64,000 nucleotides of DNA from Legionella nautarum (GCF_001467895.1 NZ_LNYO01000001.1:62001-126000); one strand, 5' to 3'; shown: positions 27,893 through 36,666, numbered from the stretch's first letter. The notes: a model not told the origin generated them from the sequence alone. Program-made: numbers and translations.

Positions 27893-29143
27893 ATGGCTCA
27901 ACCACTTATTAATATTACCCGCAAACAAGCCCTGGTTTTCGCCTGCTTTTTAGTTCTATATGAGTTTCTTACCTACATAGCCAACGATATGATCATGCCT
28001 GGCATGATTAAAGTAGTCGAATCCTTTCATGGTTCTGAAACGGCGGTTGCCACCTCTTTAACTGCTTATATTCTTGGAGGAGCGAGCTTACAATTATTTC
28101 TTGGCCCCCTTTCCGATAGCTATGGACGCAGACCCGTTATGCTTGCCGGCGCCGTGCTTTTTTTATTGTGTACCATCGCCATTGCTTGCTCAAATTCGAT
28201 GGAATATTTTTTAATCGCCCGCTTTTTTCAAGGTATGGGCTTATGTTTTATCGGCGTTATCGGCTATGCAACTTTGCAAGAAATTTTTGCAGAGATGGAT
28301 GCAATTCGCTTGATTTCCATCATGGCAAATGTGTCTACTATCGCACCTTTGCTAGGTCCCTTACTTGGGGCAGCCTTTATTCATTATTTCAGTTGGCGCT
28401 TAATTTTTGTCATTATTGGCCTCTTTGCCCTTCTAGCACTCTGGGGCTTGTGGCAGTTTATGCCCGAGCCTATTGGTCAAACCAAACGCAACGGTGAACA
28501 AATTATACGTATTTCCTTATCACCAAGAACCGTTTTAACCAATTATAAAAATTTACTTATTAACCCTTCATTTATGTTGGGATCCATTGCGCTAGGATTA
28601 ATGGGATTGCCATGTATTGCTTGGATTGCCCTCTCACCTGTGATCTTAATCGCCAATGCAAAATTATCCGTTATTCAATATGGTTTATGGCAAATTCCCT
28701 TATTTACAGCCAGTATTTTTGGTAACTGGGTCCTCCAGCGTTTAACACATCGCGGTACCGTTAAAAAAATTCTCCGTTTCGGTTCCGCAATCATAGGCAT
28801 TGGTTTACTTGTTAGCTTCCTTTTACCATTAGCCATCAACCACTATTTTATCTGGCTATTACCAGGTCTTATTATTTATTTTTTTGGCCTGGGCATCGCT
28901 GGAGCACCGCTAAACCGTTTCATTCTGTTCTGCACCCCGATCGGTAAAGGAACAACCTCGGCCTTAATGAGTATGATTGGCATGTGCTCGCAGGCGATTG
29001 GGATAGAAATAGCCAACCTTTTATACGAATCACACAATAATATTCTGTTTGGTTTTTTCTGCGCTTTGGTTGCTCTGCTGTATTTTATCTTTTTGAGTAT
29101 TGCTCTTTTTCTCAATAGAAACACTGAAAAAGATAAAATTTAA
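27893..29143 (+). CDS. MFS drug exporter, Bcr/CflA type
   Basis: A 416-residue major facilitator with 12 hydrophobic segments. GPLSDSYGRRPVMLAG between TM2 and TM3 is motif A, and ARFFQGMGLCFIGVIGYA resembles the proton/drug antiporter motif B region. By family it would be a proton-driven multidrug exporter; its real substrate is unknown. I chose ATG 27893 (MAQPLINITRKQ) over the upstream TTG at 27869, which adds eight residues without a better ribosome site. Confidence 0.85.
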   Translation: MAQPLINITRKQALVFACFLVLYEFLTYIANDMIMPGMIKVVESFHGSETAVATSLTAYILGGASLQLFLGPLSDSYGRRPVMLAGAVLFLLCTIAIACSNSMEYFLIARFFQGMGLCFIGVIGYATLQEIFAEMDAIRLISIMANVSTIAPLLGPLLGAAFIHYFSWRLIFVIIGLFALLALWGLWQFMPEPIGQTKRNGEQIIRISLSPRTVLTNYKNLLINPSFMLGSIALGLMGLPCIAWIALSPVILIANAKLSVIQYGLWQIPLFTASIFGNWVLQRLTHRGTVKKILRFGSAIIGIGLLVSFLLPLAINHYFIWLLPGLIIYFFGLGIAGAPLNRFILFCTPIGKGTTSALMSMIGMCSQAIGIEIANLLYESHNNILFGFFCALVALLYFIFLSIALFLNRNTEKDKI

Positions 29144-29213
29144 TTAGCCTTACTTGTAGTTCGCTGTCGGTCGCGTTACAAATAGGGAAGAAACAACCAC
29201 TAAGGAAAGAGGC

Positions 29214-29819
29214 ATGAAATTATATTATTCTAAAGGCGCTTGTTCGTTAGTTGTTCACATCCTTATCAACGAAATTGGCCTTGACTGCGAGTATGAATCT
29301 GTTGATTTGAAAACTAAAAAAACAGAGAAAAATAAGGATTATTTTTCTATTAATCCTAAAGGTGCAGTACCCGCTTTAGAGTTGGATAATAAACAAATTA
29401 TTACCGAAAATATTGTTATTCAACAGTACCTAGTCGATGAATATAAAGCCACTCAACTTTGCCCGCCAATAGGTGATTTAAATCGCTATTTGGTACTTGC
29501 ATGGTCTAATTACGTTTCTTCTGAATTGCATAAAAGTTTCAGTAACTTATTCAGTGCAGTGATTCCAGCAGAGATGAAAGAAACAATTTTCATTCCTATT
29601 ATTAAAAAGAAGTTAGACTATATTGACAAACAGCTCGCTAAAAATAATTTTTTAACCGGTGCTCATTTCGCAATGCCTGATGCCTATCTGTTTGTCATTC
29701 TTTCATGGGCTTCGCGCATGAAAATTGATCTTAACGAATACGCTCATTTACCAGCTTATTTTGCAGAACTTCATAAAAGACCAGCGATTATTAAATCGCT
29801 TAGAGAGGAAAATAAATAA
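29214..29819 (+). CDS. Glutathione S-transferase, beta-type
   Basis: A 201-residue glutathione transferase. YYSKGACSLVVHILINEIG carries the Cys10-like residue of bacterial beta-class enzymes, NPKGAVPALELDN the cis-Pro of the thioredoxin-like half, and the C-terminal helical half includes HFAMPDAYLFVILSWA. It conjugates or reduces electrophiles with glutathione in the cytoplasm. AAGGAAAGAGG precedes the ATG. It converges on the CAP-domain gene across a palindromic element. Confidence 0.93.
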   Translation: MKLYYSKGACSLVVHILINEIGLDCEYESVDLKTKKTEKNKDYFSINPKGAVPALELDNKQIITENIVIQQYLVDEYKATQLCPPIGDLNRYLVLAWSNYVSSELHKSFSNLFSAVIPAEMKETIFIPIIKKKLDYIDKQLAKNNFLTGAHFAMPDAYLFVILSWASRMKIDLNEYAHLPAYFAELHKRPAIIKSLREENK

Positions 29820-29855
29820 TTGACTTCTTAAGGTTGGGTGATTTTCTAGCTAGAT

Positions 29856-30125
29856 CCGTTCGGGATGAGTACTTCGAGAGTATCAATCCGAACTGAAATA
29901 TCCCCACGACATTAAATAGACGGTTTAGTTCATTGATCGTTTTGTTTATCCGTTCACACTGAGGAAGCGCGCAGCGCTGTCTCGAAGTGTCGCAAAAGGC
30001 CTCCTCGAGAACCTCAGGACAGGCTTCGAAACGCGCGCCATGCATACTCCTCAGCCCGAACGGGATAAAATTAATACAAATTCCTTAGATCCTCATTTTG
30101 TGGGGATACCTCAGAGTCCGAACGG
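29856..30125. repeat. Dispersed palindromic element, copy C
   Basis: The outer ends are CCGTTCGGG (29856-29864) and CCGAACGG (30118-30125). Inside are TATCCCCACGAC near 29901 and GTGGGGATACCTC near 30100-30112 (a second inverted pair), then ATCCGTTCACACTGAGG and CCTCAGCCCGAACGG (third pair) around AGCGCGCAGCGCT and TCTCGAAG/CTTCGAAA. It is in the opposite orientation to copies A and B and holds a single 23-base unit. It fills the gap between the convergent GST and CAP genes. Confidence 0.88.
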
Positions 30126-30186
30126 AGCCAGATAAAATAGGGAAAAACATACTAACCTGATGTCCAAGACCAGAGCCCACTACACC

Positions 30187-30708
30187 TTAGCCAACAGATT
30201 TCGATTTCTGCAAATAGGCAGGATTCGTTGTACGTAGGAAAATTTGCGTGAAATAAAGTTTTCCTTTTTTATCACGAGCTAAACCTATACCAGTGAGATT
30301 ATAATTTCCTTCAATATTTCTGCGATGTCCTCTGCTTGTAAGCCAATTACGCACGACATCTTTCGCGTCTTTATAATTATAAGCCACATTCTCCGATCCT
30401 CCCTGACATTGTTTAATTGCATCGAAGAGGCGATGGATCCGTTTGTCGAAATTTTGATGGCCAAAAGGAATTGCATGTCTTGCCATATCGCGGCTGTGCT
30501 TTGCAGCTTCTGCTGACATAAGGCTATTCATTTTCAGAGGTTTTAGACCCTGTTTAGCACGATATTCATTCACATAAACTAAAATAGCTTTTTGATTCGC
30601 ACTATCGATTGTCTCTGTCTTCTTTGTTTGAGTTTGGGCAGCTATGGTTGACTGGCCTAAGCCCATTAAAAAACTAACCAACACTAATATTTTTATCTTG
30701 CACATCAT
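30187..30708 (-). CDS. Secreted CAP/SCP-domain protein (YkwD-like)
   Basis: A 173-residue protein with a signal peptide (MMCKIKILVLVSFLMGLGQS, cleavage probably near IAAQ) and a CAP domain: VNEYRAKQGLKPLKMNS, HSRDMARHAIPFGHQNF, SENVAYNY and NWLTSRGHRRNI, which supply the histidine and glutamate cluster of the family, then GNYNLTGIGLA. Bacterial CAP proteins are exported; their enzyme activity, if any, is unclear. AAGG precedes the start. Confidence 0.9.
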   Translation of the reverse strand: MMCKIKILVLVSFLMGLGQSTIAAQTQTKKTETIDSANQKAILVYVNEYRAKQGLKPLKMNSLMSAEAAKHSRDMARHAIPFGHQNFDKRIHRLFDAIKQCQGGSENVAYNYKDAKDVVRNWLTSRGHRRNIEGNYNLTGIGLARDKKGKLYFTQIFLRTTNPAYLQKSKSVG

Positions 30709-30794
30709 TTTTGACCTTTTATTTTTCTATCTGATTGAGAGCCAACAATGATGGTAAAAAATAACTCATTTGTCTAGTGATTTAAACTAAAATT

Positions 30795-30832
30795 TCAACA
30801 GATCGCCGCCCCATTGCAGGGCGACGATCTAA
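30795..30832 (-). terminator. Hairpin terminator after the propeller gene
   Basis: AGATCGCCGCCC and GGGCGACGATCT pair with one mismatch around a short loop (30800-30830), just after the stop of the gene that ends at 30836. On the transcribed strand it is followed by a modest T-rich run (GTTGAAATTTTAG). Confidence 0.6.
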
Positions 30833-30835
30833 AAA

Positions 30836-32173
30836 TTATTGACTTAATTTTTGAGGTTTATGCAAATTAAATTTCGCTTGTTTTTTAAGAAATTTTTTCA
30901 TCAATTGAGCATTGTTTGTTTCTACTTGCGAACCAACAACAATACAATTTTCACCTGTATTGTTACAGAAAATGTCATTGAATTTAGCGGACCTCTCCAC
31001 AGAAAATGAAGTTTCTTTTTCCCAAAGTTTTCCAGCATCGTTCGTAGTAAAAAGCATAGGAGTTACAACGGGAATTGTAGCGATACGCTTCCAAGTCCAT
31101 CCAACTACTTTGCAACGTTTTCCGGAATCATCACAATGTATGGAGGTTAGCCCATGCTTACCTGGTTTAGTAGTAATAAAACTCTTATCACTCCAGTCCA
31201 ATCCTCCATTACGAGTAATAAAAGAATAGGGATGGTAATTAGACGTAAAATAATCATAGTCAAAGCCAAGAGTTATACACTGCATTCCTGAGCCGTCACA
31301 AGCTACGTCGACCAAAGTGCCTGCGCTAGAGGTGGTTTCTTTCATAGGGAGTACAATAGGGCTACTCCAATGGGCCCCAGCATCTTGAGTATAATAGGCA
31401 ATAGGATTTAAGGAGTAGTAAGTGCTGAAAAATCCGGTTGAAATCACTGAACCACCAACAGCCACACAATTGCGTCCAGAGAAATTGCAGCTAACACCGC
31501 TGAGTATAGTTCCATGGAAATATTCATCAGGAGCCTGATAGGATGGCTTTCTTAATGAGTTAGATAAGGTCCAGGTTTCTCCTCCATTATTAGTTGAATA
31601 TATAAACGGTATAGCCTCCTTATCACCCATTAAGCTTCCGGCAATCGTACAAATAACTCCATTTTGATCACATGAAATTGAAGTATATAGAGAATCATTC
31701 TCATAAATTTGGCTCTTATTGACTGATTTGGGTAATGGCAGTATTTTTGGCTCACTCCAGCTTAGCCCGCCATCTTGAGAAGAATAAACAATCGGTGTAG
31801 GTATTCTATTAATCACTGCTGAACTGGTTATCTTACAACTCTGCCCTGATTCGTTGCAGTGAATATTTGATAAATTGGGATCATCACTCAACATGGGAGT
31901 AATTTCTTCCTTGGGTGCTGCTAAAAGAATTGGCTCTCCCCAAGTTTTGCCTCCATCTTGACTTACATAAGCCAGGCGCTCATGTAAATGATACTCGGCG
32001 CCAAAACCAACTGCGATACATTGAGTAGCAGTCTTATCGCATGCTACAGCATCTAAGCGATTTAATTTGGTATTGAAACGAATACTAGCCGCTTTGTTAA
32101 ACGTGATTTCCGCGAAACCGGAAGCTGAAACACAGAGCATCGATAGTAAAGCAAGACTTACAGATTTTCTCAT
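30836..32173 (-). CDS. Secreted seven-repeat protein with Asp-box and paired cysteines (beta-propeller)
   Basis: A 445-residue protein with a signal peptide (MRKSVSLALLSMLCVSASGF). It has seven CX6C pairs at residues 45/52, 106/113, 168/175, 229/236, 292/299, 347/354 and 403/410, nearly all C(D/N)xxGxxC, alternating with six Asp-box-like motifs (YVSQDGGKTWGEP, YSSQDGGLSWSEP, YSTNNGGETW, YYTQDAGAHW, FITRNGGLDW, FTTNDAGKLW). Asp boxes are found in sialidase/BNR propellers. Seven repeats of about 60 residues suggest a seven-bladed propeller with one disulfide per blade. No sialidase arginine triad is evident, so I would not call it a sialidase. Confidence 0.85.
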   Translation of the reverse strand: MRKSVSLALLSMLCVSASGFAEITFNKAASIRFNTKLNRLDAVACDKTATQCIAVGFGAEYHLHERLAYVSQDGGKTWGEPILLAAPKEEITPMLSDDPNLSNIHCNESGQSCKITSSAVINRIPTPIVYSSQDGGLSWSEPKILPLPKSVNKSQIYENDSLYTSISCDQNGVICTIAGSLMGDKEAIPFIYSTNNGGETWTLSNSLRKPSYQAPDEYFHGTILSGVSCNFSGRNCVAVGGSVISTGFFSTYYSLNPIAYYTQDAGAHWSSPIVLPMKETTSSAGTLVDVACDGSGMQCITLGFDYDYFTSNYHPYSFITRNGGLDWSDKSFITTKPGKHGLTSIHCDDSGKRCKVVGWTWKRIATIPVVTPMLFTTNDAGKLWEKETSFSVERSAKFNDIFCNNTGENCIVVGSQVETNNAQLMKKFLKKQAKFNLHKPQKLSQ

Positions 32174-32305
32174 AATAATCCTCAGCAGTAAAAGTCGGGC
32201 TTATTATGATAAAACTCCCTTCTGAAGAAAAGGTTTATTCAAGTAATTTTCTATTTTGTCATAAAGTTTAATTTATAATCAAATAAATGTTTTAGAATCA
32301 GAGGA

Positions 32306-33289
32306 TTAAATCCTAATTACTGCCGCACCTGTAAAGCGACCAAAGCGAAGATCCTCAAGAGCTTGATTCACTTCAGTTAAAGAATAGCTATGAATTTCTG
32401 TTTTTACAGGAATCTGGGGCGCTAAAGCCAAAAACGCTTCACCATCCTTTCTGGTTAAATTTGCTACCGAACACAAACTGCGTTCTCCCCAAAGAAGTTC
32501 ATAAGGAAAACTAGGGATAGCACTCATATGAATCCCCGCGCAAACAACGATACCGCCCTTTTTTGTATTACTTAAGGCCAAGGGAACAAGTTTGCCTGCT
32601 GGTGCAAAAATAATAGCAGCTTCTAGTAGCTCTGGGGATTTTTGCTCGGAGCTACCGGCCCAAGTTGCACCTAATTCATAGGCAAAATCCTGGGCTGCCT
32701 GATCGCCTGGACTAGTAAAAGCGTAGACTTTGCGCCCCTGCTGGCGTGCAACCTGAATAATAATATGTGCCGCGGCACCAAACCCATATAAACCAAGATG
32801 TTTTGCGTTTTCAGTCTTCATTAAGGCTCGATAGCCAATTAAACCTGCACAAAACAAAGGAGCAGCCTGCTGATCAGGATAAGCTTCTGGGATTGGAAAA
32901 CAAAATCGTGGATCTGCAACACAATATTCTGCAAAACCTCCATCAATTTGATAACCAGTAAATTTTGCTTGGTCACAGAGGTTTTCACGTCCTGATAAAC
33001 AAAAATGACAGTTTCCACAACTTCCGCCTAGCCAGGGAACCCCTACTCGCTGCCCCACCGCAAATCCTTTAACATTTTTACCGAATTTTTCTACACGGCC
33101 AACAATTTGATGCCCTGGAATAAGCGGGAGTTTAGGGTATTTTAATTCACCATCCAGCACATGCAAATCGGTTCGACAAATTCCACAAGCACTTACTTTA
33201 ATGAGAATTTGATCGGCAGTTGGTTGAGGTTTTTCAACTTCAACATAGTTCAATTTCTGCAGCGGTTTTACCATTAACATAGCACGCAT
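32306..33289 (-). CDS. Zinc-dependent alcohol dehydrogenase (MDR family)
   Basis: A 327-residue medium-chain dehydrogenase. CGICRTDLHVLDGEL and GHQIVGRVEKFG hold the catalytic zinc ligands (Cys, His, Glu), CGNCHFCLSGRENLC is the structural zinc lobe, and GLYGFGAAAHIIIQVA is the dinucleotide fold. GYQIDGGFAEYCVADPRFCFPIPE matches a bacterial subgroup of zinc ADHs. It oxidises an alcohol or reduces an aldehyde with NAD(P)H; the substrate is unknown. It is divergent from the phosphoribosyltransferase gene. Confidence 0.9.
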   Translation of the reverse strand: MRAMLMVKPLQKLNYVEVEKPQPTADQILIKVSACGICRTDLHVLDGELKYPKLPLIPGHQIVGRVEKFGKNVKGFAVGQRVGVPWLGGSCGNCHFCLSGRENLCDQAKFTGYQIDGGFAEYCVADPRFCFPIPEAYPDQQAAPLFCAGLIGYRALMKTENAKHLGLYGFGAAAHIIIQVARQQGRKVYAFTSPGDQAAQDFAYELGATWAGSSEQKSPELLEAAIIFAPAGKLVPLALSNTKKGGIVVCAGIHMSAIPSFPYELLWGERSLCSVANLTRKDGEAFLALAPQIPVKTEIHSYSLTEVNQALEDLRFGRFTGAAVIRI

Positions 33290-33293
33290 CGAA

Positions 33294-33320
33294 TTGTCCT
33301 TATTTTAATGGGACTATAAT
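33294..33320 (+). promoter_or_regulatory. Possible promoter of the phosphoribosyltransferase-hydrolase pair
   Basis: A perfect TATAAT at 33315-33320 follows TTGTCC (33294-33299) with a slightly short 15-base spacer. It lies 40 bases before the ATG at 33360, in the 70-base gap shared with the divergent ADH gene. Confidence 0.4.
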
Positions 33321-33359
33321 GTATAAGGATAATACAGATTTTTTAGGGATTAAAATGAC

Positions 33360-34031
33360 ATGGAAAAATTTGTTAATCGCTATGAAGCAGGAGCAATTCT
33401 AGCCGGGCAACTAAAAGATTATGCGAATGCCCCTAATACCATTGTATTGGCCTTGCCCCGTGGCGGTGTACCTGTGGCTTATGAGATGGCCAAGGCGCTT
33501 TCACTTCCGCTCGATCTCTTTATCGTAAGAAAACTAGGGGTTCCCGGACAAGAGGAACTGGCTATGGGAGCCATTGCCACAGGTGGTGCGGTTGTTTTCA
33601 ATGATGAAATCATCAACTCGTTGCATTTAAGTGAAGCGTCAATTCAGAAAGTAATTCATGCGGAACAAAAAGAACTTCAACGTCGCGAATCGGCCTATCG
33701 TCCAGAGCGCCCTCCTTTGCAGCTCAAAGGGAAGACGGTTATTCTCGTTGACGATGGCATCGCAACAGGTGCATCGATGTTGGCCGCACTTAAAGCAGTC
33801 CATCAGCAAAAACCTGCATCCCTCATTATTGCTGTGCCTGTTGCAGCTAAGGCAACCTGCGATGATCTAGCAAGTCGAGTTGATCGCTTAATTTGTCCAT
33901 TAAGACCAGTTAATTTTTACGCAGTCGGTTTGTGGTATGAGGATTTCAATCAAACAAGCGATGAAGAAGTATTTGAGCTGCTGGCAAAGGCGAATCAACC
34001 AGTTAGTACTAGAGAAAGAACTAAAGGATAG
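33360..34031 (+). CDS. Phosphoribosyltransferase-domain protein
   Basis: A 223-residue type I phosphoribosyltransferase fold: FVNRYEAGAILAGQL, LALPRGGVPVAYEMA, and the PRPP-binding loop VILVDDGIATGASMLAAL. Proteins of this subfamily occur beside or fused to a dienelactone-hydrolase-like domain, and that hydrolase is the next gene here, 6 bases downstream. The substrate is not known; the family is annotated only by domain. Confidence 0.88.
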   Translation: MEKFVNRYEAGAILAGQLKDYANAPNTIVLALPRGGVPVAYEMAKALSLPLDLFIVRKLGVPGQEELAMGAIATGGAVVFNDEIINSLHLSEASIQKVIHAEQKELQRRESAYRPERPPLQLKGKTVILVDDGIATGASMLAALKAVHQQKPASLIIAVPVAAKATCDDLASRVDRLICPLRPVNFYAVGLWYEDFNQTSDEEVFELLAKANQPVSTRERTKG

Positions 34032-34037
34032 TCAATT

Positions 34038-34700
34038 ATGCCGTACTTCACTACAAATGTTGAACATTCCATTACTATTCCTAGCGCCCATGCTGAACTC
34101 AATGGGATTTTATATCTACCCAAGGAATGCAAAGCTCTGGTGCTATTTGCACATGGTAGTGGCAGTAGTCGCTTGAGTTCACGCAATCAATATGTTGCTC
34201 ATGTGCTGAATAAAGCAAATTTGGCCACCTTACTATTTGATCTATTAACACCAGAAGAAGATTTTATCGATAATTTTACGCGTGAATTTCGCTTTAACAT
34301 TGATTTTCTTGCCTCACGCTTAATTGATGCAACCCATTGGTGCACCAAACCACTCAGTGCTCATCATTTAAATCTAGGCTATTTTGGAGCAAGCACCGGA
34401 GGTGGCGCTGCAATTGTAGCCGCAGCCCAGGAAGTTAAACTCATCAAAGCCATCGTTTCTCGTGGTGGTAGACCTGATTTAGCAGCCAAGCATTTATCTC
34501 GACTAAAAGCCCCCACTTTACTGATTGTTGGTGGAAACGATGAGGTCGTTATTGGTATGAACGAAACGGCGATGGCACAGATGCATGCCATTAAAAAATT
34601 AGAAATTGTACCCGGCGCCTCACATCTTTTCGAAGAAACTGGCGCTCTAGATATCGTGGCCAATTTAGCTAAGGCATGGTTTATAAAGTATCTAAATTAA
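34038..34700 (+). CDS. Alpha/beta hydrolase, dienelactone-hydrolase-like
   Basis: A 220-residue alpha/beta hydrolase. LVLFAHGSGSSRLSSRN is the oxyanion turn, GYFGASTGGGAAIVAA the nucleophile elbow (Ser in ASTGG), and PTLLIVGGNDEVV with GASHLFEE gives the acid and the catalytic histidine. It follows the phosphoribosyltransferase gene by 6 bases, so the two are almost certainly one operon and probably act together, but the reaction is unknown. Confidence 0.88.
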   Translation: MPYFTTNVEHSITIPSAHAELNGILYLPKECKALVLFAHGSGSSRLSSRNQYVAHVLNKANLATLLFDLLTPEEDFIDNFTREFRFNIDFLASRLIDATHWCTKPLSAHHLNLGYFGASTGGGAAIVAAAQEVKLIKAIVSRGGRPDLAAKHLSRLKAPTLLIVGGNDEVVIGMNETAMAQMHAIKKLEIVPGASHLFEETGALDIVANLAKAWFIKYLN

Positions 34701-34708
34701 TCCACTGC

Positions 34709-34996
34709 TTAGTAACACACTTGATGTTGTTCATTACAATCCCCACTGGGATAACATTGATGAACAACAGTACAGGTATAATAGTGAATATAAGGGTTAT
34801 AACCATAGCCGGGGTAATTATAATAAGGATAGTTATAGGGATAATAAGGATTATTATATCCACCATACGAAGGACTAACCACAATCACTGAATTACCACC
34901 CCAACCCCATCTTGCATAACTTGCTGTAGCTGCAGCTAAACAGAGCAGCAAGATAAGCAGTTTTAATAAACTGTAACTCGTTGTAAATAAACACAT
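34709..34996 (-). CDS. Small exported Tyr/Pro/Asn-rich protein
   Basis: A 95-residue protein with a signal peptide (LLKLLILLLCLAAATASYA) and a mature part made largely of Tyr, Asn, Pro and Gly (PYYPYNYPYYNYPGYGYNPY), ending with four cysteines (in TCTVVHQC, SGDC and HQVC), which could form two disulfides. I do not know a family. A low-complexity secreted or surface peptide is the simplest reading. It is convergent with the hydrolase gene, 8 bases apart. Confidence 0.6.
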   Translation of the reverse strand: MCLFTTSYSLLKLLILLLCLAAATASYARWGWGGNSVIVVSPSYGGYNNPYYPYNYPYYNYPGYGYNPYIHYYTCTVVHQCYPSGDCNEQHQVCY

Positions 34997-35103
34997 CGCT
35001 TTCTCTTTACAGCAAACTAAATAGTTACTTTTAAGTATAGATCTTCTTGTTGAGCATCGCTGAGTAACTCGGGAGTATTTCCAAGCCTTAGCTGAGTGCT
35101 TGC

Positions 35104-35550
35104 TTATCCTCTGATGAGTAAGACAGGGGTTGTCGCTATTCTAATAACATTTTCTGCTACGCTACCTAAAATAAAATGGTTAAGTCCTCGACGACCATGA
35201 GTTCCAAGAACAAGTAAATCAGCAGGCCAGGTTTGTGATTCGCTAACAATTTTTTCAGCTACTTTTCCTGTGAAAGGCTTAAGCTCAATGAGCTGGCAAT
35301 CGAAGGAGACTTTTGCTTGACGCAGTTTTTTGCTGATTTTATCTAAAAATTTTAATCCTTCCTCACGATATGCCTGACAAAGCGTAGCATAATCAATATG
35401 AGTTTCAGCAGCATTAACATAATTTTCATCAACAATATGGACAACACGTATTTCGGCTTTTTGATCTTGGGAAAGTCGAATCGCTTCTTGTAAAGCTAGT
35501 TTGGAAGCTTCACTTCCATCTGCTGCAACCATAATCCGTTGATAGGTCAT
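35104..35550 (-). CDS. Universal stress protein, ATP-binding type
   Basis: A UspA-family protein of 148 residues. VAADGSEASKLAL begins the fold and GTHGRRGLNHFILGSVAENVIR is the GxxGx(9)GS ATP-binding loop of the MJ0577-like, nucleotide-binding subclass. I chose the ATG at 35550 (MTYQRIMV) over the GTG one codon upstream. Such proteins are often induced in starvation or stasis. Confidence 0.9.
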   Translation of the reverse strand: MTYQRIMVAADGSEASKLALQEAIRLSQDQKAEIRVVHIVDENYVNAAETHIDYATLCQAYREEGLKFLDKISKKLRQAKVSFDCQLIELKPFTGKVAEKIVSESQTWPADLLVLGTHGRRGLNHFILGSVAENVIRIATTPVLLIRG

Positions 35551-36005
35551 CACAGTCTCTGACTTTGTAATCTAAAATTAAACTTGCTAGTGACAATTAT
35601 AGTCTAAAAGATTGCGTCGTTTGATTCTTGGCCCAACCTACATAACCACGCCGTTCGGGCTCTGAGGTATCCCACGAAATTAAATAGGCTATTTAGTTCA
35701 TTGATCGTTTTGTTTATACCGTTCGCACTGAGGAAGCCGCGCAGCGCTGTCTCGAAGTGTCGCTAAAAGCCCCTTCGAGAGCCTCAGGACAGACTTCGAG
35801 ACGCACGCCCTGCTTGCCCCTCAGGCTGAACGCAATAAAATTAATACAAATTTCTTAGATCCTCATTTTGTGGGGATACCTCGGTTCGAGCTGAGGCTCT
35901 CGAAGGACTCAGTCCGAACGGTTGATGTTTAGCCTAAAAGATCGAATTACAAGCTAAACAAGGCTTAGCCTGACGGCTTTGGGCCAAAAGAGGCCCAACC
36001 TACAT
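35551..36005. other. Gap between the two Usp genes
   Basis: Apart from copy D, this 455-base gap holds two copies of the TTGGGCC-family half repeat (TTGGCCCAACCTACATAA near 35631 and GGCCCAACCTACATTTATT near 35993). No ORF with a ribosome site is seen. Confidence 0.5.
35651..35921. repeat. Dispersed palindromic element, copy D
   Basis: The outer ends are CCGTTCGGGCTCTGAGG (35651-35667) and CCGAACGG (35914-35921), with GAGGTATCCCAC (35664-35675) and GTGGGGATACCTC (35870-35882) as a second inverted pair. The centre has the same CCGTTCGCACTGAGG, AGCGCTG and TCTCGAAG/CTTCGAGA nest as copy C. Near its right end it carries an extra TTCGAGCTGAGGCTCTCGAA segment missing in copy C. Same orientation as copy C, in the gap between the two Usp genes. 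Confidence 0.88.
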
Positions 36006-36428
36006 TTATTGAGGGCGCACGATTAATACATCACATTCTGCGCCATGAAGAATCGCATTGGCAGTGGAGCCAAGTAGCAAAGCAAGCCCATGCTTTCCAT
36101 GGCTACCTGTGACAATCAAATCGATTTTCTTTTCTTGAGCTACACGAAGAATTTCATTCTTTGTTGAACCGAATTCAATCATGCAATGTTTGTCATCAAC
36201 ACCTAATTGCTTAGCTAATGCCGCTAATTCTTTTTCAGCCTGCTCACGTATAGACACTTCTACCTCAGCAAAGCCGGCAAATCCAGGATAGGCATAGGCA
36301 GGAATAGGCTCAACCACATGAACGAGAAGTAAATCAGCCTGATTTTCATCAGCAATTTTTTTTGCTTTATGCGCGGCTTTAATTCCAACTTCATCGAAAT
36401 CAGTCGCGAATAATACCTTTTTGTACAT
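36006..36428 (-). CDS. Universal stress protein, second type
   Basis: A 140-residue Usp. LFATDFDEVGIKAAHKA begins the fold and GSHGKHGLALLLGSTANAIL the nucleotide loop; it differs clearly in sequence from the Usp at 35104 (DFDEVG start, G-S-H-G), so the two are not recent duplicates. The ATG at 36428 follows an AGGAG-like site in GGAGAGAATC. Likely cytoplasmic, stress-related. Confidence 0.9.
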   Translation of the reverse strand: MYKKVLFATDFDEVGIKAAHKAKKIADENQADLLLVHVVEPIPAYAYPGFAGFAEVEVSIREQAEKELAALAKQLGVDDKHCMIEFGSTKNEILRVAQEKKIDLIVTGSHGKHGLALLLGSTANAILHGAECDVLIVRPQ

Positions 36429-36666
36429 GATTCTCTCCTTGATACAACAAGCTTGTATAGGCTAGTGGAAACCGTATTAATTTCCCATATTAACCAGTTT
36501 ACTATAAAATTCACTGCAAACGTAATGCAAACCACGCTAAATATATTTATAAATTCTGTTGACTTTTATATTAAGATTTAGCTGAAAAAATAAAGCAAAA
36601 AAGCGGCCAAAATTAAGATATTGAGCTTCGCCATAAAATTATGGACATACTGTTGTAGGGAATTCT

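Noticed and set aside
29800-30045. ORF of 81 residues on the minus strand
   Set aside because: It is read through copy C; no homology pattern or ribosome site.
30836-32173. Calling the propeller gene a sialidase
   Set aside because: Only Asp boxes are seen, not the catalytic arginine triad, Tyr or Glu.
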